Source: Frischella perrara (GTDB lineage: Bacteria > Pseudomonadota > Gammaproteobacteria > Enterobacterales > Orbaceae). From it: a stretch of 64,000 nucleotides of DNA. This document shows, one piece after another, positions 47,036 to 58,200 of this stretch. The stretch covers positions 868,001-932,000 of the forward strand of contig NZ_CP009056.1 in the NCBI RefSeq assembly GCF_000807275.1, written 5' to 3'. The first letter of the stretch is position 1, and each line of letters begins with the position of its first letter. A model generated the notes under the pieces. It saw only the letters and a program-made list of their open reading frames with translations. It was not told the origin of the DNA and ran no database searches. The position numbers and the translations under genes are program-made.

Positions 47036-48322
47036 ATGTTTGGCAAAATGATATTTGGGGTAATAACCCGTCAAAAAAAGAAATTAATGTTGATTGCGCT
47101 TACTATTGCATTAGGAGTTTCATTAGCAACAGCAATGCTTAACGTGATGTTTGATGTAGGTGATAAAGTAAATCAAGAACTTAAAGCCTATGGTGCCAAT
47201 TTGAATATCGTACCTAAAGGGGCGGCTTTTATAAATGATATGTATCAACTTGATGAAGATAATCAAAACGAAGCCTCACAATTTATTAATGAAGATCAGT
47301 TAGTAAAAATTAAGATGATATTTTGGGCTTATAATATTGTCGATTTTGCCCCTTATTTAAGTATTGCCGCTGAAGTCGATCATCATCCTGTAAAAGTAGT
47401 GGGGACTTGGTTTGATAAACATTTACAAATTCCAACGGGTGACGAAGTTAATACGGGAATGTTAGCCATGAAATCGTGGTGGCAGATTGAAGGTAACCCA
47501 ATGACGGATGATAATTTACAATCCGCTATGATTGGGGAAAGTCTAGCTAAGCGGTTGAATTTAAAGATTGGAGATAAAATTACAATAGATTCTCCTAAAA
47601 ACCATAATAGCATGGCGTTGACTATCCATAATATTTTTCATAGCGGAGGAATTGAGGATAATGAAATTTACGTTACATTATCCACTGCGCAAGAACTAGC
47701 AAATAAAAAAGGGTTAGTTGAACGGGTTGAAGTCAGTGCATTAACCACGCCTGAAAATGAGCTTGCACGACGCGCAGCGCAAGATCCTAATAGCTTATCA
47801 AGAAATGAATGGGATATTTGGTATTGTACTGCTTACATCAGTTCAATCGCCTATCAACTTGAAGAGGTCATGCCTGATGTTAGAGTTAAAGCTATCATGC
47901 AAGTAGCTGAATCTGAAGGGGCTATTTTACAAAAAACACAATTACTTATGATCTTATTGACCGTACTTTCTTTAATTTGTTCAGCACTCGCCATTTCCAA
48001 TTTAGTTACCGCAAATGTAATTGAACGTAGTACAGAAATCGGCTTGTTGAAAGCGTTAGGCGCAAGCAATAGTGCCGTTGCGCTATTAATCATCATTGAA
48101 ATGTTAATTATTGGTTTGATCGGTGGTGTGATTGGTTATTTTATGGGGCTTGGCTTTGCTCAAATTATAGGTCACACAGTATTTGGTTCGTCTGTTGAAA
48201 TAAAAATGTTGATCATTCCGTTAGTAGGATTAATGGTACTTTTCATAACGTTAATTGGTAGCTTACCAGCGTTGAAAATGATGATGTTTTTAAAACCTAT
48301 TGACGTTCTACATGGTCGATAA
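47036..48322 (+). CDS. FtsX/MacB-type ABC permease 1 of the iron operon
   Basis: 428 residues with the MacB layout: one N-terminal helix (about 18-38), a large periplasmic MacB_PCD domain, then three C-terminal helices with ERSTEIGLLKALGAS (about 328), the FtsX-type ATPase-contact loop. It corresponds to Cj1661 of the Campylobacter p19 locus. With the next gene it probably forms a heterodimer driven by the ATPase at 49576. Such transporters usually work by mechanotransmission, not by passing substrate across the membrane. Confidence 0.85.
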   Translation: MFGKMIFGVITRQKKKLMLIALTIALGVSLATAMLNVMFDVGDKVNQELKAYGANLNIVPKGAAFINDMYQLDEDNQNEASQFINEDQLVKIKMIFWAYNIVDFAPYLSIAAEVDHHPVKVVGTWFDKHLQIPTGDEVNTGMLAMKSWWQIEGNPMTDDNLQSAMIGESLAKRLNLKIGDKITIDSPKNHNSMALTIHNIFHSGGIEDNEIYVTLSTAQELANKKGLVERVEVSALTTPENELARRAAQDPNSLSRNEWDIWYCTAYISSIAYQLEEVMPDVRVKAIMQVAESEGAILQKTQLLMILLTVLSLICSALAISNLVTANVIERSTEIGLLKALGASNSAVALLIIIEMLIIGLIGGVIGYFMGLGFAQIIGHTVFGSSVEIKMLIIPLVGLMVLFITLIGSLPALKMMMFLKPIDVLHGR

Positions 48323-48333
48323 GGCGATAAATT

Positions 48334-49476
48334 ATGATAAACAAGAATAAATTATTTCTAATCAAAGCATTAATCAGCTCTTTGGTTCGTCGGCGTTCGC
48401 GTATTTTAGTTGCCTTGCTGGCTACGGCAATTGGTGCCACAGTACTTTTAGGCATGATCACGCTATGTTTTGATATTCCACGTCAAATGGGAAAGGAATT
48501 TCGTTCATATGGTGCTAATCTTATTTTCACTCCAGCCGGCAACAATACAACGATTAATTTTGAACAGGTAAAACTAGCAATCCAGAATATTCCAAAGGAA
48601 CAATTGATTGGTGTGACACCGTTTCGGTATTTAGCAATCCGCAGCAATGTCGTTCCCTACACTTTGGTCGGCACTGATTTTCAACAAATTGCTCATACGA
48701 GTCCCTTTTGGCAAATTGAGGGGCAGTTCCCGTCCAAAGACGATGAAATTATGATTGGTATTGATATAGCTAATTATGCACATTTATCTATTGGTGACAC
48801 AATGCCAATAGCAGGCAAAACCAAACAAAATGATCATTTTGAGCAGAATTTCAAAATCAGCGGTATCGTTAAAACAGGTAAAACAGAAGATAATTTTATT
48901 TTTGTTAATCTAACTAAACTTGAAGAATTGCTTGAAGAACAAGATGAAGTTGAAGTCGTAGAACTTAGTATTAGTGCTCCAGAAGTTGAGTTGCAAAATT
49001 ATATCACAATTATCAAACAAGATTTCCCTCTAATTGAACCGCATCTTATTAAATGGGTGACTCAATCAGAGACACAAGTATTAGGTAAATTAGCATCTTT
49101 ACTATTTCTTGTGACTTCCGTCGTATTAATTTTGACGATGATATGTGTTGCAACCACTATGATGACAGTAGTTATTGAACGGCGTAAAGAGATCGGCCTA
49201 AAAAAAGCGTTAGGCGCAGAAAATAGCGATATAGCGCAAGAGTTTTTGGCTGAAAGTGTTATTTTAGGTTTTATTGGTGGATTAATAGGTTCTGTTTGTG
49301 GATTGTTATTTGCACAAATCATTAGTCGAGAAGTATTTGGGCGATCCATTGCGTGTGAATATTATTTAATTCCAGTTACGATAATTATCACTATTGTTGT
49401 TACAGTTGTTGCTTGTTTGATTCCTGTTAAGCGTGCAGTAAACGTTGAACCTGGATTAGTATTACGTGGCGAATAA
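48334..49476 (+). CDS. FtsX/MacB-type ABC permease 2 of the iron operon
   Basis: 380 residues, same topology as its upstream neighbour: N-terminal helix (about 22-45), periplasmic domain, three C-terminal helices with ERRKEIGLKKALGAEN (about 278). It corresponds to Cj1662. The gene begins 11 nt after the previous stop. Both permeases share the N-terminal R-x-G-A-N-L motif (SYGANLIFTP, AYGANLNIVP), showing that they are paralogues. Confidence 0.85.
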   Translation: MINKNKLFLIKALISSLVRRRSRILVALLATAIGATVLLGMITLCFDIPRQMGKEFRSYGANLIFTPAGNNTTINFEQVKLAIQNIPKEQLIGVTPFRYLAIRSNVVPYTLVGTDFQQIAHTSPFWQIEGQFPSKDDEIMIGIDIANYAHLSIGDTMPIAGKTKQNDHFEQNFKISGIVKTGKTEDNFIFVNLTKLEELLEEQDEVEVVELSISAPEVELQNYITIIKQDFPLIEPHLIKWVTQSETQVLGKLASLLFLVTSVVLILTMICVATTMMTVVIERRKEIGLKKALGAENSDIAQEFLAESVILGFIGGLIGSVCGLLFAQIISREVFGRSIACEYYLIPVTIIITIVVTVVACLIPVKRAVNVEPGLVLRGE

Positions 49477-49575
49477 AAACACAAAGTTAAACGAAAGAAA
49501 ATTGGGAACTTTGTGAATACTGTTTAATTTTGATCGTTAAATATAAAAAAACGATAAATATATGAGTATAACAAT

Positions 49576-50241
49576 ATGAATATCCTTGAAGTAAATGATG
49601 TTTCTAAAAATTATGATTCTTTATATGCCCTTTCTAATATAAATATGTCAGTTGGCGAAGGAAAATGGTTATCAATAATGGGACCTTCGGGTAGTGGTAA
49701 GAGTACCTTAATGAATATCATTGGATGTATGGACAAACCTTCGAAGGGATCAGTTATTTTAGACGGACAAGATATCACTAAATTATCTTTAACCGAACTT
49801 ACAGCTATTAGGCGTGATAAAATTGGTTTAATATTTCAACAATTCCATTTAGTTTCTTATCTTACCGCTTTAGAAAATGTTATGTTAGCGCAGTATTATC
49901 ATAGTATGGTTGATGAAAGTGAGGCTCTTAATGCTTTAGAACGTGTAGGGTTAGCAGCAAGGGCGAAACATTTACCTAATCAGTTATCGGGTGGTGAACA
50001 GCAACGTGTGTGCATAGCTCGAGCATTGATTAATTACCCAAAATTAATTTTAGCAGATGAACCGACGGGAAATCTTGATGAAGCAAATGAATCTTTGGTA
50101 TTAGATTTATTACATCAATTGCATGAAGAGGGTAGTTCAATTATAGTCGTTACCCATTCCCCTGAAGTTGCTAAGCATGCCGAAACGACAGTAGTTCTTG
50201 AACACGGTAAAGTCGCTAAAATTATAAATAATCGAATATAA
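49576..50241 (+). CDS. LolD/MacB-type ABC ATPase 1 of the iron operon
   Basis: 221-residue ATP-binding subunit: Walker A GPSGSGKST (about residues 36-44), Q-loop FQQFHLVSYLTALENVML, signature LSGGEQQR (about 138), Walker B LILADEPTGNLDE (about 158) and the VTHSPEVAKHA switch. It should power the two permeases encoded just upstream and corresponds to Cj1663. The gap to the previous gene is 99 nt, the largest inside the second half of the operon. Confidence 0.9.
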   Translation: MNILEVNDVSKNYDSLYALSNINMSVGEGKWLSIMGPSGSGKSTLMNIIGCMDKPSKGSVILDGQDITKLSLTELTAIRRDKIGLIFQQFHLVSYLTALENVMLAQYYHSMVDESEALNALERVGLAARAKHLPNQLSGGEQQRVCIARALINYPKLILADEPTGNLDEANESLVLDLLHQLHEEGSSIIVVTHSPEVAKHAETTVVLEHGKVAKIINNRI

Positions 50242-50258
50242 TCATAAGGAATTTTATA

Positions 50259-50684
50259 ATGAGTAAATATATAGTTGCGATTCTGATAAGCTTAATTGGT
50301 TTACTAATTATTTTAGTGCCAACTTTTTTATTACCAGTTTGCTCACCTATTGAAGTGATAAATGGTGATATGCATAATCATACGAGTTATAAATTTATGA
50401 AATGTCACTGGACATCGCAAGCTGAAATCGGTATTGGGTCTGTTATTTTAGTAATAGGCATATTCATGTTATTAATGAAATCCCATCTTGTTCGGTTAGG
50501 GATGAGCTTATCCTTAATTGTTATTGCCTTACTCGTAGCAGCGATACCTACTGTATTAATTGGTGTTTGTCCCGGAGAGACCATGGCATGCCATATTGGT
50601 ACTTTACCTGGGCTATTGCTTTTAAGTATGACACTTTTAATTATTTGTAGTATTAATGCTTTTTATCTCAAACGTCACAACTAA
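50259..50684 (+). CDS. DUF4418 family membrane protein
   Basis: 141 residues with four predicted helices. Conserved cysteines are Cys29 after the first helix, MKCHWTSQAEIG (about 49-60), GVCPGETMACHIGTLPGLLLL (about 107-127, partly listed). The CHWT-x-x-A-E and C-x(6)-C-x(3)-T-x-P pattern fits DUF4418, a family I know from ABC-permease neighbourhoods, with no assigned function. It starts 18 nt after the ATPase gene, and lies between the two ABC modules, so a shared role in metal handling is possible. Confidence 0.7.
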   Translation: MSKYIVAILISLIGLLIILVPTFLLPVCSPIEVINGDMHNHTSYKFMKCHWTSQAEIGIGSVILVIGIFMLLMKSHLVRLGMSLSLIVIALLVAAIPTVLIGVCPGETMACHIGTLPGLLLLSMTLLIICSINAFYLKRHN

Positions 50685-50763
50685 TATGTTATCGTAATCA
50701 GCAATGATTTTATTGAAGAACGGTAAATTATGAACTTTACTGGATAAAATCGGATAGGAATTT

Positions 50764-51987
50764 ATGCAAAGAATAAAGCAAATTAAATCGCTATCGATAA
50801 ATAGCCTTGCATGGCGTAACTTAACTCAAAAACCATTTAGAACGGTTTGTTTGATTATCATAACATTGCTTTTTTCAGCGACATTATTTGGTGGTAGTAT
50901 TTTAACCAAAAACTTGAGTGATGGTATCTCTGGAATGGCTAGTCGATTAGGGGCTGATATTCTTATTGTCCCTTATGGATATGAAAAACAGCTTGAAGTT
51001 GCTTTATTGCGTGGTGAGCCAAGTACCTTTTATTTAAAAGCAGATCTTGCAGATAAAATCAAAACTATTGAGGGTGTAACGGCTGTATCATCGCAAATGT
51101 TCATTGCATCCTTAAGTGCTGGATGCTGTAGTTCAAAAGTTCAGCTAATTGGATTCGATCAAGCAACTGACTTTGTAATTACACCTTGGATGCAGCAACA
51201 CCTGACAAAAACTCTTCAAGCTAATGAAGTAGTGATAGGCTCAAAGATTCAGGCTGATATTGGTGATGAAATTATATTTTATAATCAGCCATTTCGTGTG
51301 GCAGCGAAAATGGATAGTACTGGAATGGGATTCGATACTTCAGTATTTATGTCGATGGATACTGCTTATAATTTAATGAAAAAAGCAAATTTACTCAGTG
51401 GTGATGTTGATCATATTAAAGATTATGTTTCCTCATTATTTATTCGAGTTAATCCTAACTATCAACCAAAAATGATCGTTAACCAAATTATGCAAAAATA
51501 TGCTACTGAATATAATTTGGATTTTATTATAACTAAAGGAATGATCAGTAACATCTATAACTGGTTAACTACTTTTTCATTCATCATTTATGGATTAGCC
51601 ATTATTTTCTGGATTTTAGCTATAGCTGTTATTTTTATTGTATATTCTTCAACAATTAATGAACGTAGGCGTGAAGTTGGTATATTACGTATATTAGGTG
51701 CTTCACGTCGTATGCTGGTGAAAATGTTATTCACTGAATCCATAATTATCAGTTTTATCGGTGGCATTATGGGGATTATGATATCGGCTATATTGCTCAT
51801 AGCTTTTCGCATGTTAATTTGTCAGTCACTTGGTTTACCATGCGCAAATGTAACACTAAGTAGCGGTATAGAGTGTGCATTATGGGTATTTTTACTTACA
51901 TTGATCATTGCTCCACTGGCTAGTGTTTACTCGATATTATCCATAACAAGAACAGATAGTTATCAAACATTTAGAGAGGGTGAATAA
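50764..51987 (+). CDS. FtsX/MacB-type ABC permease 3 of the iron operon
   Basis: 407 residues with an N-terminal helix (about 27-48), a periplasmic domain that contains Gly-Cys-Cys-Ser-Ser (about residue 121) and three C-terminal helices with NERRREVGILRILGAS (about 299). The cysteine pair in the periplasmic domain is unlike the other two permeases and could bind metal. An AGGAATTT site precedes the ATG. It overlaps the ATPase gene downstream by one base (TAATG). Confidence 0.85.
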   Translation: MQRIKQIKSLSINSLAWRNLTQKPFRTVCLIIITLLFSATLFGGSILTKNLSDGISGMASRLGADILIVPYGYEKQLEVALLRGEPSTFYLKADLADKIKTIEGVTAVSSQMFIASLSAGCCSSKVQLIGFDQATDFVITPWMQQHLTKTLQANEVVIGSKIQADIGDEIIFYNQPFRVAAKMDSTGMGFDTSVFMSMDTAYNLMKKANLLSGDVDHIKDYVSSLFIRVNPNYQPKMIVNQIMQKYATEYNLDFIITKGMISNIYNWLTTFSFIIYGLAIIFWILAIAVIFIVYSSTINERRREVGILRILGASRRMLVKMLFTESIIISFIGGIMGIMISAILLIAFRMLICQSLGLPCANVTLSSGIECALWVFLLTLIIAPLASVYSILSITRTDSYQTFREGE

Positions 51988-52673
51988 TGTTGCTAAATGT
52001 TAAGAATGTTCGTAAACAGTATCAACGTGACAAAGTCTTTGTTGCTGTTGATAACGTTTCATTTTCCTTAGTACATCAAGACTTTGCTTGTATTATGGGT
52101 CGATCTGGCAGTGGTAAAACAACATTATTAAATATGATTGCCGGAATTATCACACCAACTCAAGGTAGAGTAATAATAGATAATACTGATATATCAGTGT
52201 TAGCGGATAAACAGGTATCACAATTTCGGAATCAAACTATTGGATATGTTCCTCAAGGTAATAGTTTATTAACAAGTTTGAATGCGATAGAAAATATCTG
52301 TTTACCTTATATTTTTTATGACAAAGGCAATCAAAACTTGACTGATAAGGAAAATCTTATGGAGCGTGCAGAGCAACTCATGCAGCAAGTCGGTATCAGT
52401 TATTTGAGCCAATTGTATCCTAAACAAATGTCTGGTGGAGAAATGCGTCGTGTTGCTATAGTTAGATCATTGATCTGTGCACCCAAACTGCTATTAGCCG
52501 ACGAACCAACAAATGATCTAGATCAAGAAAGTGCAGAGCAAATTATGCAGCTTTTAGCTACGATTAATCTAGAAGGCACAGCTATTTTAATGGTGACTCA
52601 TGATCTGGATGTCGCAAATTATGCAAAGCACCAGTATAAAATGGAGGCAGGAAAACTGCATTTACTAAGTTAA
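51987..52673 (+). CDS. LolD/MacB-type ABC ATPase 2 of the iron operon
   Basis: 228 residues: Walker A GRSGSGKTT (about 37-45), signature MSGGEMRR (about 148), Walker B LLLADEPTNDLD (about 168) and the VTHDLDVANYA switch. The signature has Met before SGGE and Met-Arg after it, a slight departure from the LSGGQQQR norm. It is translationally coupled to permease 3 and closes the operon. A weak hairpin CTTAC/GTAAG with later T residues (52734-52765) may end the transcript. Confidence 0.9.
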   Translation: MLLNVKNVRKQYQRDKVFVAVDNVSFSLVHQDFACIMGRSGSGKTTLLNMIAGIITPTQGRVIIDNTDISVLADKQVSQFRNQTIGYVPQGNSLLTSLNAIENICLPYIFYDKGNQNLTDKENLMERAEQLMQQVGISYLSQLYPKQMSGGEMRRVAIVRSLICAPKLLLADEPTNDLDQESAEQIMQLLATINLEGTAILMVTHDLDVANYAKHQYKMEAGKLHLLS

Positions 52674-53120
52674 GCGTGTTAAGGGTATCAAGTTTTAATA
52701 TTATCTTAGATATGAATATCCGCTTGAAAAAGGCTTACTAACTGTAAGGTTGATTATTTTTTATGCTTTTAAAAAATAATAATAGATATTAAATGTTTAT
52801 TTTTTAATGATTCTTGTTGAAAATTGATGATTAATAATAGACATTTATAGTACTTTGGTATATATTTAATACCGTCTTTATCTAGACAGGTCTGCAATCC
52901 TTTCACTTATATCGGCTAATAATGACATTAGATTTCGTGGAAGTGTACAATAAATTTTTACTAAGAGATTAATAAAACGTGCACATTAATTTTATTAATT
53001 TAACCCTTTAAACTTTAGAAATAAATAACATGATTAACTTATTGACTGTTTGACTTGGTTAAACACAATATAATTAACGAAACGACATATCGAATTTATC
53101 CTCAATAATCTTAATAAATT
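52674..53120. other. Intergenic region before rho
   Basis: 447 nt, AT-rich. It should contain the rho promoter and leader; a TATAAT-like sequence near 53070 has no well-placed -35. No RNA gene or small ORF is supported. trxA, which precedes rho in E. coli, is absent. Confidence 0.4.
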
Positions 53121-54383
53121 ATGAATCTAACTGAACTAAAAACTAAACCTGTATCCGAGCTTGTTACTCTCGGTGAAAAAACAATGGGGCTTGAAAATTT
53201 AGCCCGTTTACGTAAACAAGATATTATTTTTGCCATTTTAAAACAGCATGCTAAAAGTGGTGAAGATATTTTTGGTGATGGAGTAATCGAAATATTACAA
53301 GATGGTTTCGGTTTCTTACGTTCGGCCGACAGTTCCTATTTAGCCGGTCCCGACGACATTTATGTATCACCAAGTCAGATCCGGCGCTTCAATTTAAGAA
53401 CGGGTGATACGATTTCTGGAAAGATTCGCCCACCGAAAGAAGGTGAACGATATTTTGCCCTCCTAAAAGTCAATGAAGTCAATCACGATAAACCAGAAGA
53501 TGCCCGCAACAAGATCCTTTTCGAAAACCTTACTCCACTTCACGCAAACTCTCGTTTACGCATGGAACGAGGAAATGGATCAACTGAAGATATAACAGCG
53601 CGTGTATTAGATTTAGCAGCACCGATTGGTAAAGGTCAACGTGGATTAATTGTTGCACCACCAAAAGCTGGTAAAACAATGCTATTACAAAACATAGCGC
53701 AAAGCTTGGCTATGAATTATCCAGAATGTGAATTAATGGTTTTATTAATTGATGAACGTCCTGAAGAAGTAACGGAAATGCAACGTTTGGTTAAAGGTGA
53801 AGTGGTTGCATCAACCTTTGATGAACCTGCAGCGCGTCACGTACAAGTAGCGGAAATGGTGATTGAACGGGCTAAACGTCTCGTTGAACATAAAAAAGAC
53901 GTTATTATTTTATTAGATTCTATTACGCGTTTAGCGCGAGCTTATAATACTGTAGTTCCATCTTCTGGTAAGGTATTAACCGGTGGTGTTGATGCAAATG
54001 CCTTACATCGTCCAAAACGTTTCTTTGGTGCAGCACGTAATGTTGAAGAAGGCGGTAGCCTTACCATTATAGCTACTGCTTTAGTTGATACTGGTTCCAA
54101 AATGGATGAAGTCATTTATGAAGAGTTCAAAGGTACTGGTAATATGGAACTTCATTTATCGCGTAAAATTGCTGAACGTCGTGTATTCCCAGCGATTGAC
54201 TTTAATCGTTCCGGTACTCGTAAAGAGGAACTCATGACTTCACCAGATGAGTTACAAAAAATGTGGATTTTACGTAAAATCCTTAATCCAATGGGTGAAG
54301 TTGATGCAATGGAGTTCCTTATCGATAAATTATCAATGACTAAAACGAATGAAGACTTTTTTGATATGATGAAACGGTCATAA
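53121..54383 (+). CDS. rho: Transcription termination factor Rho
   Basis: Hexameric RNA helicase that ends transcription. The N-terminal part has the Rho_N helical domain and the cold-shock-like RNA-binding domain ([17 protein letters not shown], about residues 51-67). The ATPase core shows [11 protein letters not shown] (Walker A, about 179), [13 protein letters not shown] and [13 protein letters not shown], with the R-loop TGGVDANAL. Length 420 aa equals E. coli Rho (419). A good terminator follows. Confidence 0.98.
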   Translation: MNLTELKTKPVSELVTLGEKTMGLENLARLRKQDIIFAILKQHAKSGEDIFGDGVIEILQDGFGFLRSADSSYLAGPDDIYVSPSQIRRFNLRTGDTISGKIRPPKEGERYFALLKVNEVNHDKPEDARNKILFENLTPLHANSRLRMERGNGSTEDITARVLDLAAPIGKGQRGLIVAPPKAGKTMLLQNIAQSLAMNYPECELMVLLIDERPEEVTEMQRLVKGEVVASTFDEPAARHVQVAEMVIERAKRLVEHKKDVIILLDSITRLARAYNTVVPSSGKVLTGGVDANALHRPKRFFGAARNVEEGGSLTIIATALVDTGSKMDEVIYEEFKGTGNMELHLSRKIAERRVFPAIDFNRSGTRKEELMTSPDELQKMWILRKILNPMGEVDAMEFLIDKLSMTKTNEDFFDMMKRS

Positions 54384-54434
54384 GAGTTAATTATTTATTC
54401 GTTATTATTTTATGATAATTTAAACTAATCTTTG

Positions 54435-54462
54435 AAGCCGTCGCTATGCTGACGGCTTTTTT
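54435..54462 (+). terminator. Terminator after rho
   Basis: AAGCCGTC (54435-54442) pairs with GACGGCTT (54451-54458), followed by T residues. Confidence 0.9.
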
Positions 54463-54547
54463 AGTTTTAATATTTATGGTTTAATGTCTCAAGGAATTAT
54501 TGCGCGCACAGCGAATAGTACAAAAATAGTACAAAAAGAGGTTTAAA

Positions 54548-55966
54548 ATGTCGAAACAAGAAATCGGTGTTATTGGTATGGCCGTAATGGGTCGTAATTT
54601 AGCATTAAATATTGAAAGTCGTGGTTATTCAGTTTCAATTTATAATCGTTCAAGAGATAAAACAGAACAAGTTATAAGTGAAAACCCTAATAAAAAACTT
54701 GTACCATATTACACTTTACAAGAATTCGTCGATTCATTGGAAAAACCTCGTCGCATTATGATTATGGTTCAAGCAGGTAAAGGTACTGATGCAGTAATTG
54801 ATGAACTAACACACCTTCTTGATAAAGGAGATATTATTATTGATGGTGGAAATGCTTATTTTGAAGATACCATCAGACGTAATAAAGATCTTTCAGAAGC
54901 TGGATTTAATTTTATTGGTACTGGTGTGTCGGGTGGTGAAGAAGGTGCATTGAAAGGACCATCAATTATGCCAGGTGGACAAAAAGAAGCGTATCAACTT
55001 GTTGCACCAATCTTAGAAAAAATAGCGGCAAAAGTTAATGGAGAACCTTGCGTTGCTTATATTGGTCCTAATGGTGCGGGTCATTATGTCAAAATGGCTC
55101 ATAATGGTATTGAATACGGTGACATGCAATTAATCGCTGAAAGTTATGCCTTCTTAAAGCATATTGTTGGTTTAACTAATGATGAACTAGCGGAGGTTTT
55201 CACCGAATGGAATCAAGGTGAACTAAACAGTTATTTAATTGAAATTACTGCTGATATTTTTAAACACAAAGATTCATCTGGTAATTATCTTGTTGATGTA
55301 ATTTTAGATGCAGCAGGTAACAAAGGTACGGGTAAATGGACAAGTCAAAGTGCGTTAGATCTTGGTGAACCATTGACCTTAATTACTGAATCAGTTTTTG
55401 CACGTTATATTTCGGCTTGTAAAGATCAACGTGTAGCTGCATCGAAAGTATTGCAAGGACCAAAAGCTGTCATACAATCTGATAAACAGGCACTTATTGA
55501 GAAAGTTCGTAAAGCATTATATATGGGGAAAATTGTCTCATATGCACAAGGCTTTGCTCAACTAAAAGCGGCATCCGATAAATATGATTGGGATCTGAAT
55601 TATGGTGAGATCGCTAAAATCTTCCGTGCAGGCTGTATTATTCGTGCACAATTTTTACAAAAAATCACGGATGCTTATGCAGATAACCATGAAGTAGTGA
55701 ATTTGTTATTAACCCCTTACTTCAAACAAACTGTTGAAGCATATCAACAATCATTACGTGATGTTGTGTCATTAGCGGTGCAAAATGGTATCCCTGTCCC
55801 AACATTATCAGCAGCTATTACTTATTATGATAGTTATCGTAGTGCAGTGTTACCCGCTAATTTAATTCAGGCGCAACGCGACTATTTTGGCGCCCATACT
55901 TACAAACGCACCGATAAAGAAGGTGTTTTCCATACTGATTGGATGGGAATTGAAGGTAAGCACTAA
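54548..55966 (+). CDS. gnd: 6-phosphogluconate dehydrogenase, decarboxylating
   Basis: Oxidises 6-phosphogluconate to ribulose 5-phosphate with NADP+ in the pentose phosphate pathway. The N-terminal Rossmann fold has [16 protein letters not shown] (about residues 6-21) and YNRSRDKTE. The catalytic part has [20 protein letters not shown] (about 126) and the Lys in [17 protein letters not shown] (about 180). The C-terminal tail matches the NADP-type dimeric enzyme. Length 472 aa (E. coli 468). Confidence 0.97.
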   Translation: MSKQEIGVIGMAVMGRNLALNIESRGYSVSIYNRSRDKTEQVISENPNKKLVPYYTLQEFVDSLEKPRRIMIMVQAGKGTDAVIDELTHLLDKGDIIIDGGNAYFEDTIRRNKDLSEAGFNFIGTGVSGGEEGALKGPSIMPGGQKEAYQLVAPILEKIAAKVNGEPCVAYIGPNGAGHYVKMAHNGIEYGDMQLIAESYAFLKHIVGLTNDELAEVFTEWNQGELNSYLIEITADIFKHKDSSGNYLVDVILDAAGNKGTGKWTSQSALDLGEPLTLITESVFARYISACKDQRVAASKVLQGPKAVIQSDKQALIEKVRKALYMGKIVSYAQGFAQLKAASDKYDWDLNYGEIAKIFRAGCIIRAQFLQKITDAYADNHEVVNLLLTPYFKQTVEAYQQSLRDVVSLAVQNGIPVPTLSAAITYYDSYRSAVLPANLIQAQRDYFGAHTYKRTDKEGVFHTDWMGIEGKH

Positions 55967-55996
55967 TTTTATGTGAGTTTAATTAAAATAAATTAT

Positions 55997-56022
55997 AAAG
56001 GAAGCAGATGCTTCCTTTTTTC
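55997..56022 (+). terminator. Terminator after gnd
   Basis: AAAGGAAGCA (55997-56006) pairs with TGCTTCCTTT (56009-56018) and is followed by T residues. Confidence 0.88.
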
Positions 56023-56094
56023 TAGGCTTAACATTAGGTTAAATCAACAAATCTGTATATAATTAGCGACAATTTTATTAAATTGTGATATTGA

Positions 56095-58200
56095 ATGAAC
56101 GCATTATTTTCTAGCTGCCCACGTGGGCTTGAAGAACTACTTAAAAAAGAATTACAAGATATTGGCGCGACATCTTGCCAAATTGTGCAAGGAGGAGTCA
56201 GTTTCACTGCCGATGATAAAACACTATACCGTAGCTTATTATGGTCTCGATTAGCATCGCGCATATTATTACCCATTGCAGAATTCGACATTTATAGTGA
56301 TCTCGATCTTTACAGTTGTACGCTAAACCTCAATTGGCCGACAATATTTAATGTTGATGCAACATTCATGGTCAATTTTGTCGGTACTAATGATTTTATT
56401 CGTAACAGTCAATATGGCGCTTTGAAAATTAAAGATGCCATTGTCGATTGTTTTAGCCGAAAAATGCAACAACGCCCTAATGTTGCCAAAGATAATCCCG
56501 ATATACGAATTCACGCTTTTTTAATAAAAAATCGCATTACTTTATCATTGGATCTTACTGGGAGTAGTTTACACCAACGAGGTTATCGAGAAAAAACGGG
56601 AGCGGCTCCTTTGAAAGAGAATTTAGCAGCGGCAATCGTTATACGGTCTGGTTGGCAACCCGATCAAATACTACTTGACCCAATGTGTGGTTCTGGCACT
56701 TTGTTAATTGAAGCGGCGATGATGGCTGCGAATATTGCTCCGGGTCTGAAACGTAATAATTGGGGGTTTCTAGCGTGGCAAGATTTTAATGCAACTTTAT
56801 GGAATGAAGTTATTTTTGAGGCTAGAGAAGCAATAAAGCCAATTACTATGCCAATTATCGGTTATGATAATGAATCAGATGTAATAAAAAAAGCTAAACA
56901 AAATGCTAATAAAGCGGGCGTTGGTGACTACATTGATTTTGCAGTGCAAGATGTAACACAACTCGTTAATCCATACCCAAACCAAAAGGGTACAATTATC
57001 AGTAATCCGCCATATGGAGAAAGATTAGAAAGTGAACCAGCATTAATTGCTCTGCACACTGCTCTAGGTCAACGTATTAAAATGGCTTTTGGTAATTGGA
57101 ATTTATCTCTTTTTAGCGCTGCACCACAGCTTTTAGATTGTTTACAAATGCGTGCGGATCGCCAGTTCAAGGCAAAAAATGGTCCATTGGATTGTGTGCA
57201 AAAAAATTATCATATTAGTCAACGTGATAATTCTAATCATGTAGATACTCATCTTCCGGCAGATGATTTTGCTAACCGTTTGCGAAAAAATGTACAAAAG
57301 TTGACTAAATGGGCTAAACAAGAAGGGGTAGAATGTTATCGATTATATGATGCGGATCTCCCTGAATATAATGTAGCCATTGATCGTTATAAAGAGAAAG
57401 TTGTTGTACAAGAATATGCACCGCCAAAGACCATTGATAGCAACAAAGCGAAACAACGCTTATTTGATATAATAAATGCCACAATGTCAGTGTTAGGTTT
57501 AACCGCAAATCAGTTAATATTAAAAACGCGTGAACGACAAAAAGGTAAACAACAATACCAAACTTTGGCTCGTAAGCAGGATTTCTTTTTAGTTAGAGAA
57601 TACAATGCCCATTTCTGGGTAAATTTGACGGACTATTTAGATACTGGTTTATTTCTAGATCATCGTATAGCCCGGCATAAACTAAGTAAAATGACAAATG
57701 GCAAAGATTTTTTAAATCTATTTGCTTATACCGGTAGTGCAACTGTTTATGCGGGATTAGGTGGCGCTAAAACAACGACCACAGTTGATATGTCGCGTAC
57801 CTATCTTGAGTGGGCTGATCGAAATCTTAAACAAAATGGTTTAACTGGGAAGAAGCATCGGCTTATACAGGCAGATTGTTTATTTTATATGCGCGAATGT
57901 GATGAACAATTTGATGTGATATTTATCGATCCGCCTACATTTTCCAATTCTAAACGAATGAGTGAAACTTTTGATGTTCAGCGTGACCATTTAGAATTAA
58001 TGAAATATCTTAAACGATTATTACGTCCTAATGGTATTATCATGTTTTCTAATAATAAACGTGGCTTTAAACTCGATTATACCGGGCTTGCGGAATTAGG
58101 TTTACGTGCAAAAGATATTAGTGAACAGACTATTTCTCTTGATTTTAAACGTAATAAACAAATTCATTGTTGTTTTTTAGTTCAGCATAGCGATCAATAG
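56095..58200 (+). CDS. rlmL: 23S rRNA m2G2445/m7G2069 methyltransferase RlmKL
   Basis: Fused enzyme of 701 aa (E. coli 702). The N-terminal RlmL half has a THUMP domain (about residues 45-155), then a SAM domain with [15 protein letters not shown] (about 198) and the catalytic SNPPYGERL (about 303), making m2G2445. The C-terminal RlmK half has [20 protein letters not shown] (about 541) and the catalytic [12 protein letters not shown] (about 613), making m7G2069. Both halves keep their motifs. The short gap after the gnd terminator should hold its promoter. Confidence 0.96.
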   Translation: MNALFSSCPRGLEELLKKELQDIGATSCQIVQGGVSFTADDKTLYRSLLWSRLASRILLPIAEFDIYSDLDLYSCTLNLNWPTIFNVDATFMVNFVGTNDFIRNSQYGALKIKDAIVDCFSRKMQQRPNVAKDNPDIRIHAFLIKNRITLSLDLTGSSLHQRGYREKTGAAPLKENLAAAIVIRSGWQPDQILLDPMCGSGTLLIEAAMMAANIAPGLKRNNWGFLAWQDFNATLWNEVIFEAREAIKPITMPIIGYDNESDVIKKAKQNANKAGVGDYIDFAVQDVTQLVNPYPNQKGTIISNPPYGERLESEPALIALHTALGQRIKMAFGNWNLSLFSAAPQLLDCLQMRADRQFKAKNGPLDCVQKNYHISQRDNSNHVDTHLPADDFANRLRKNVQKLTKWAKQEGVECYRLYDADLPEYNVAIDRYKEKVVVQEYAPPKTIDSNKAKQRLFDIINATMSVLGLTANQLILKTRERQKGKQQYQTLARKQDFFLVREYNAHFWVNLTDYLDTGLFLDHRIARHKLSKMTNGKDFLNLFAYTGSATVYAGLGGAKTTTTVDMSRTYLEWADRNLKQNGLTGKKHRLIQADCLFYMRECDEQFDVIFIDPPTFSNSKRMSETFDVQRDHLELMKYLKRLLRPNGIIMFSNNKRGFKLDYTGLAELGLRAKDISEQTISLDFKRNKQIHCCFLVQHSDQ

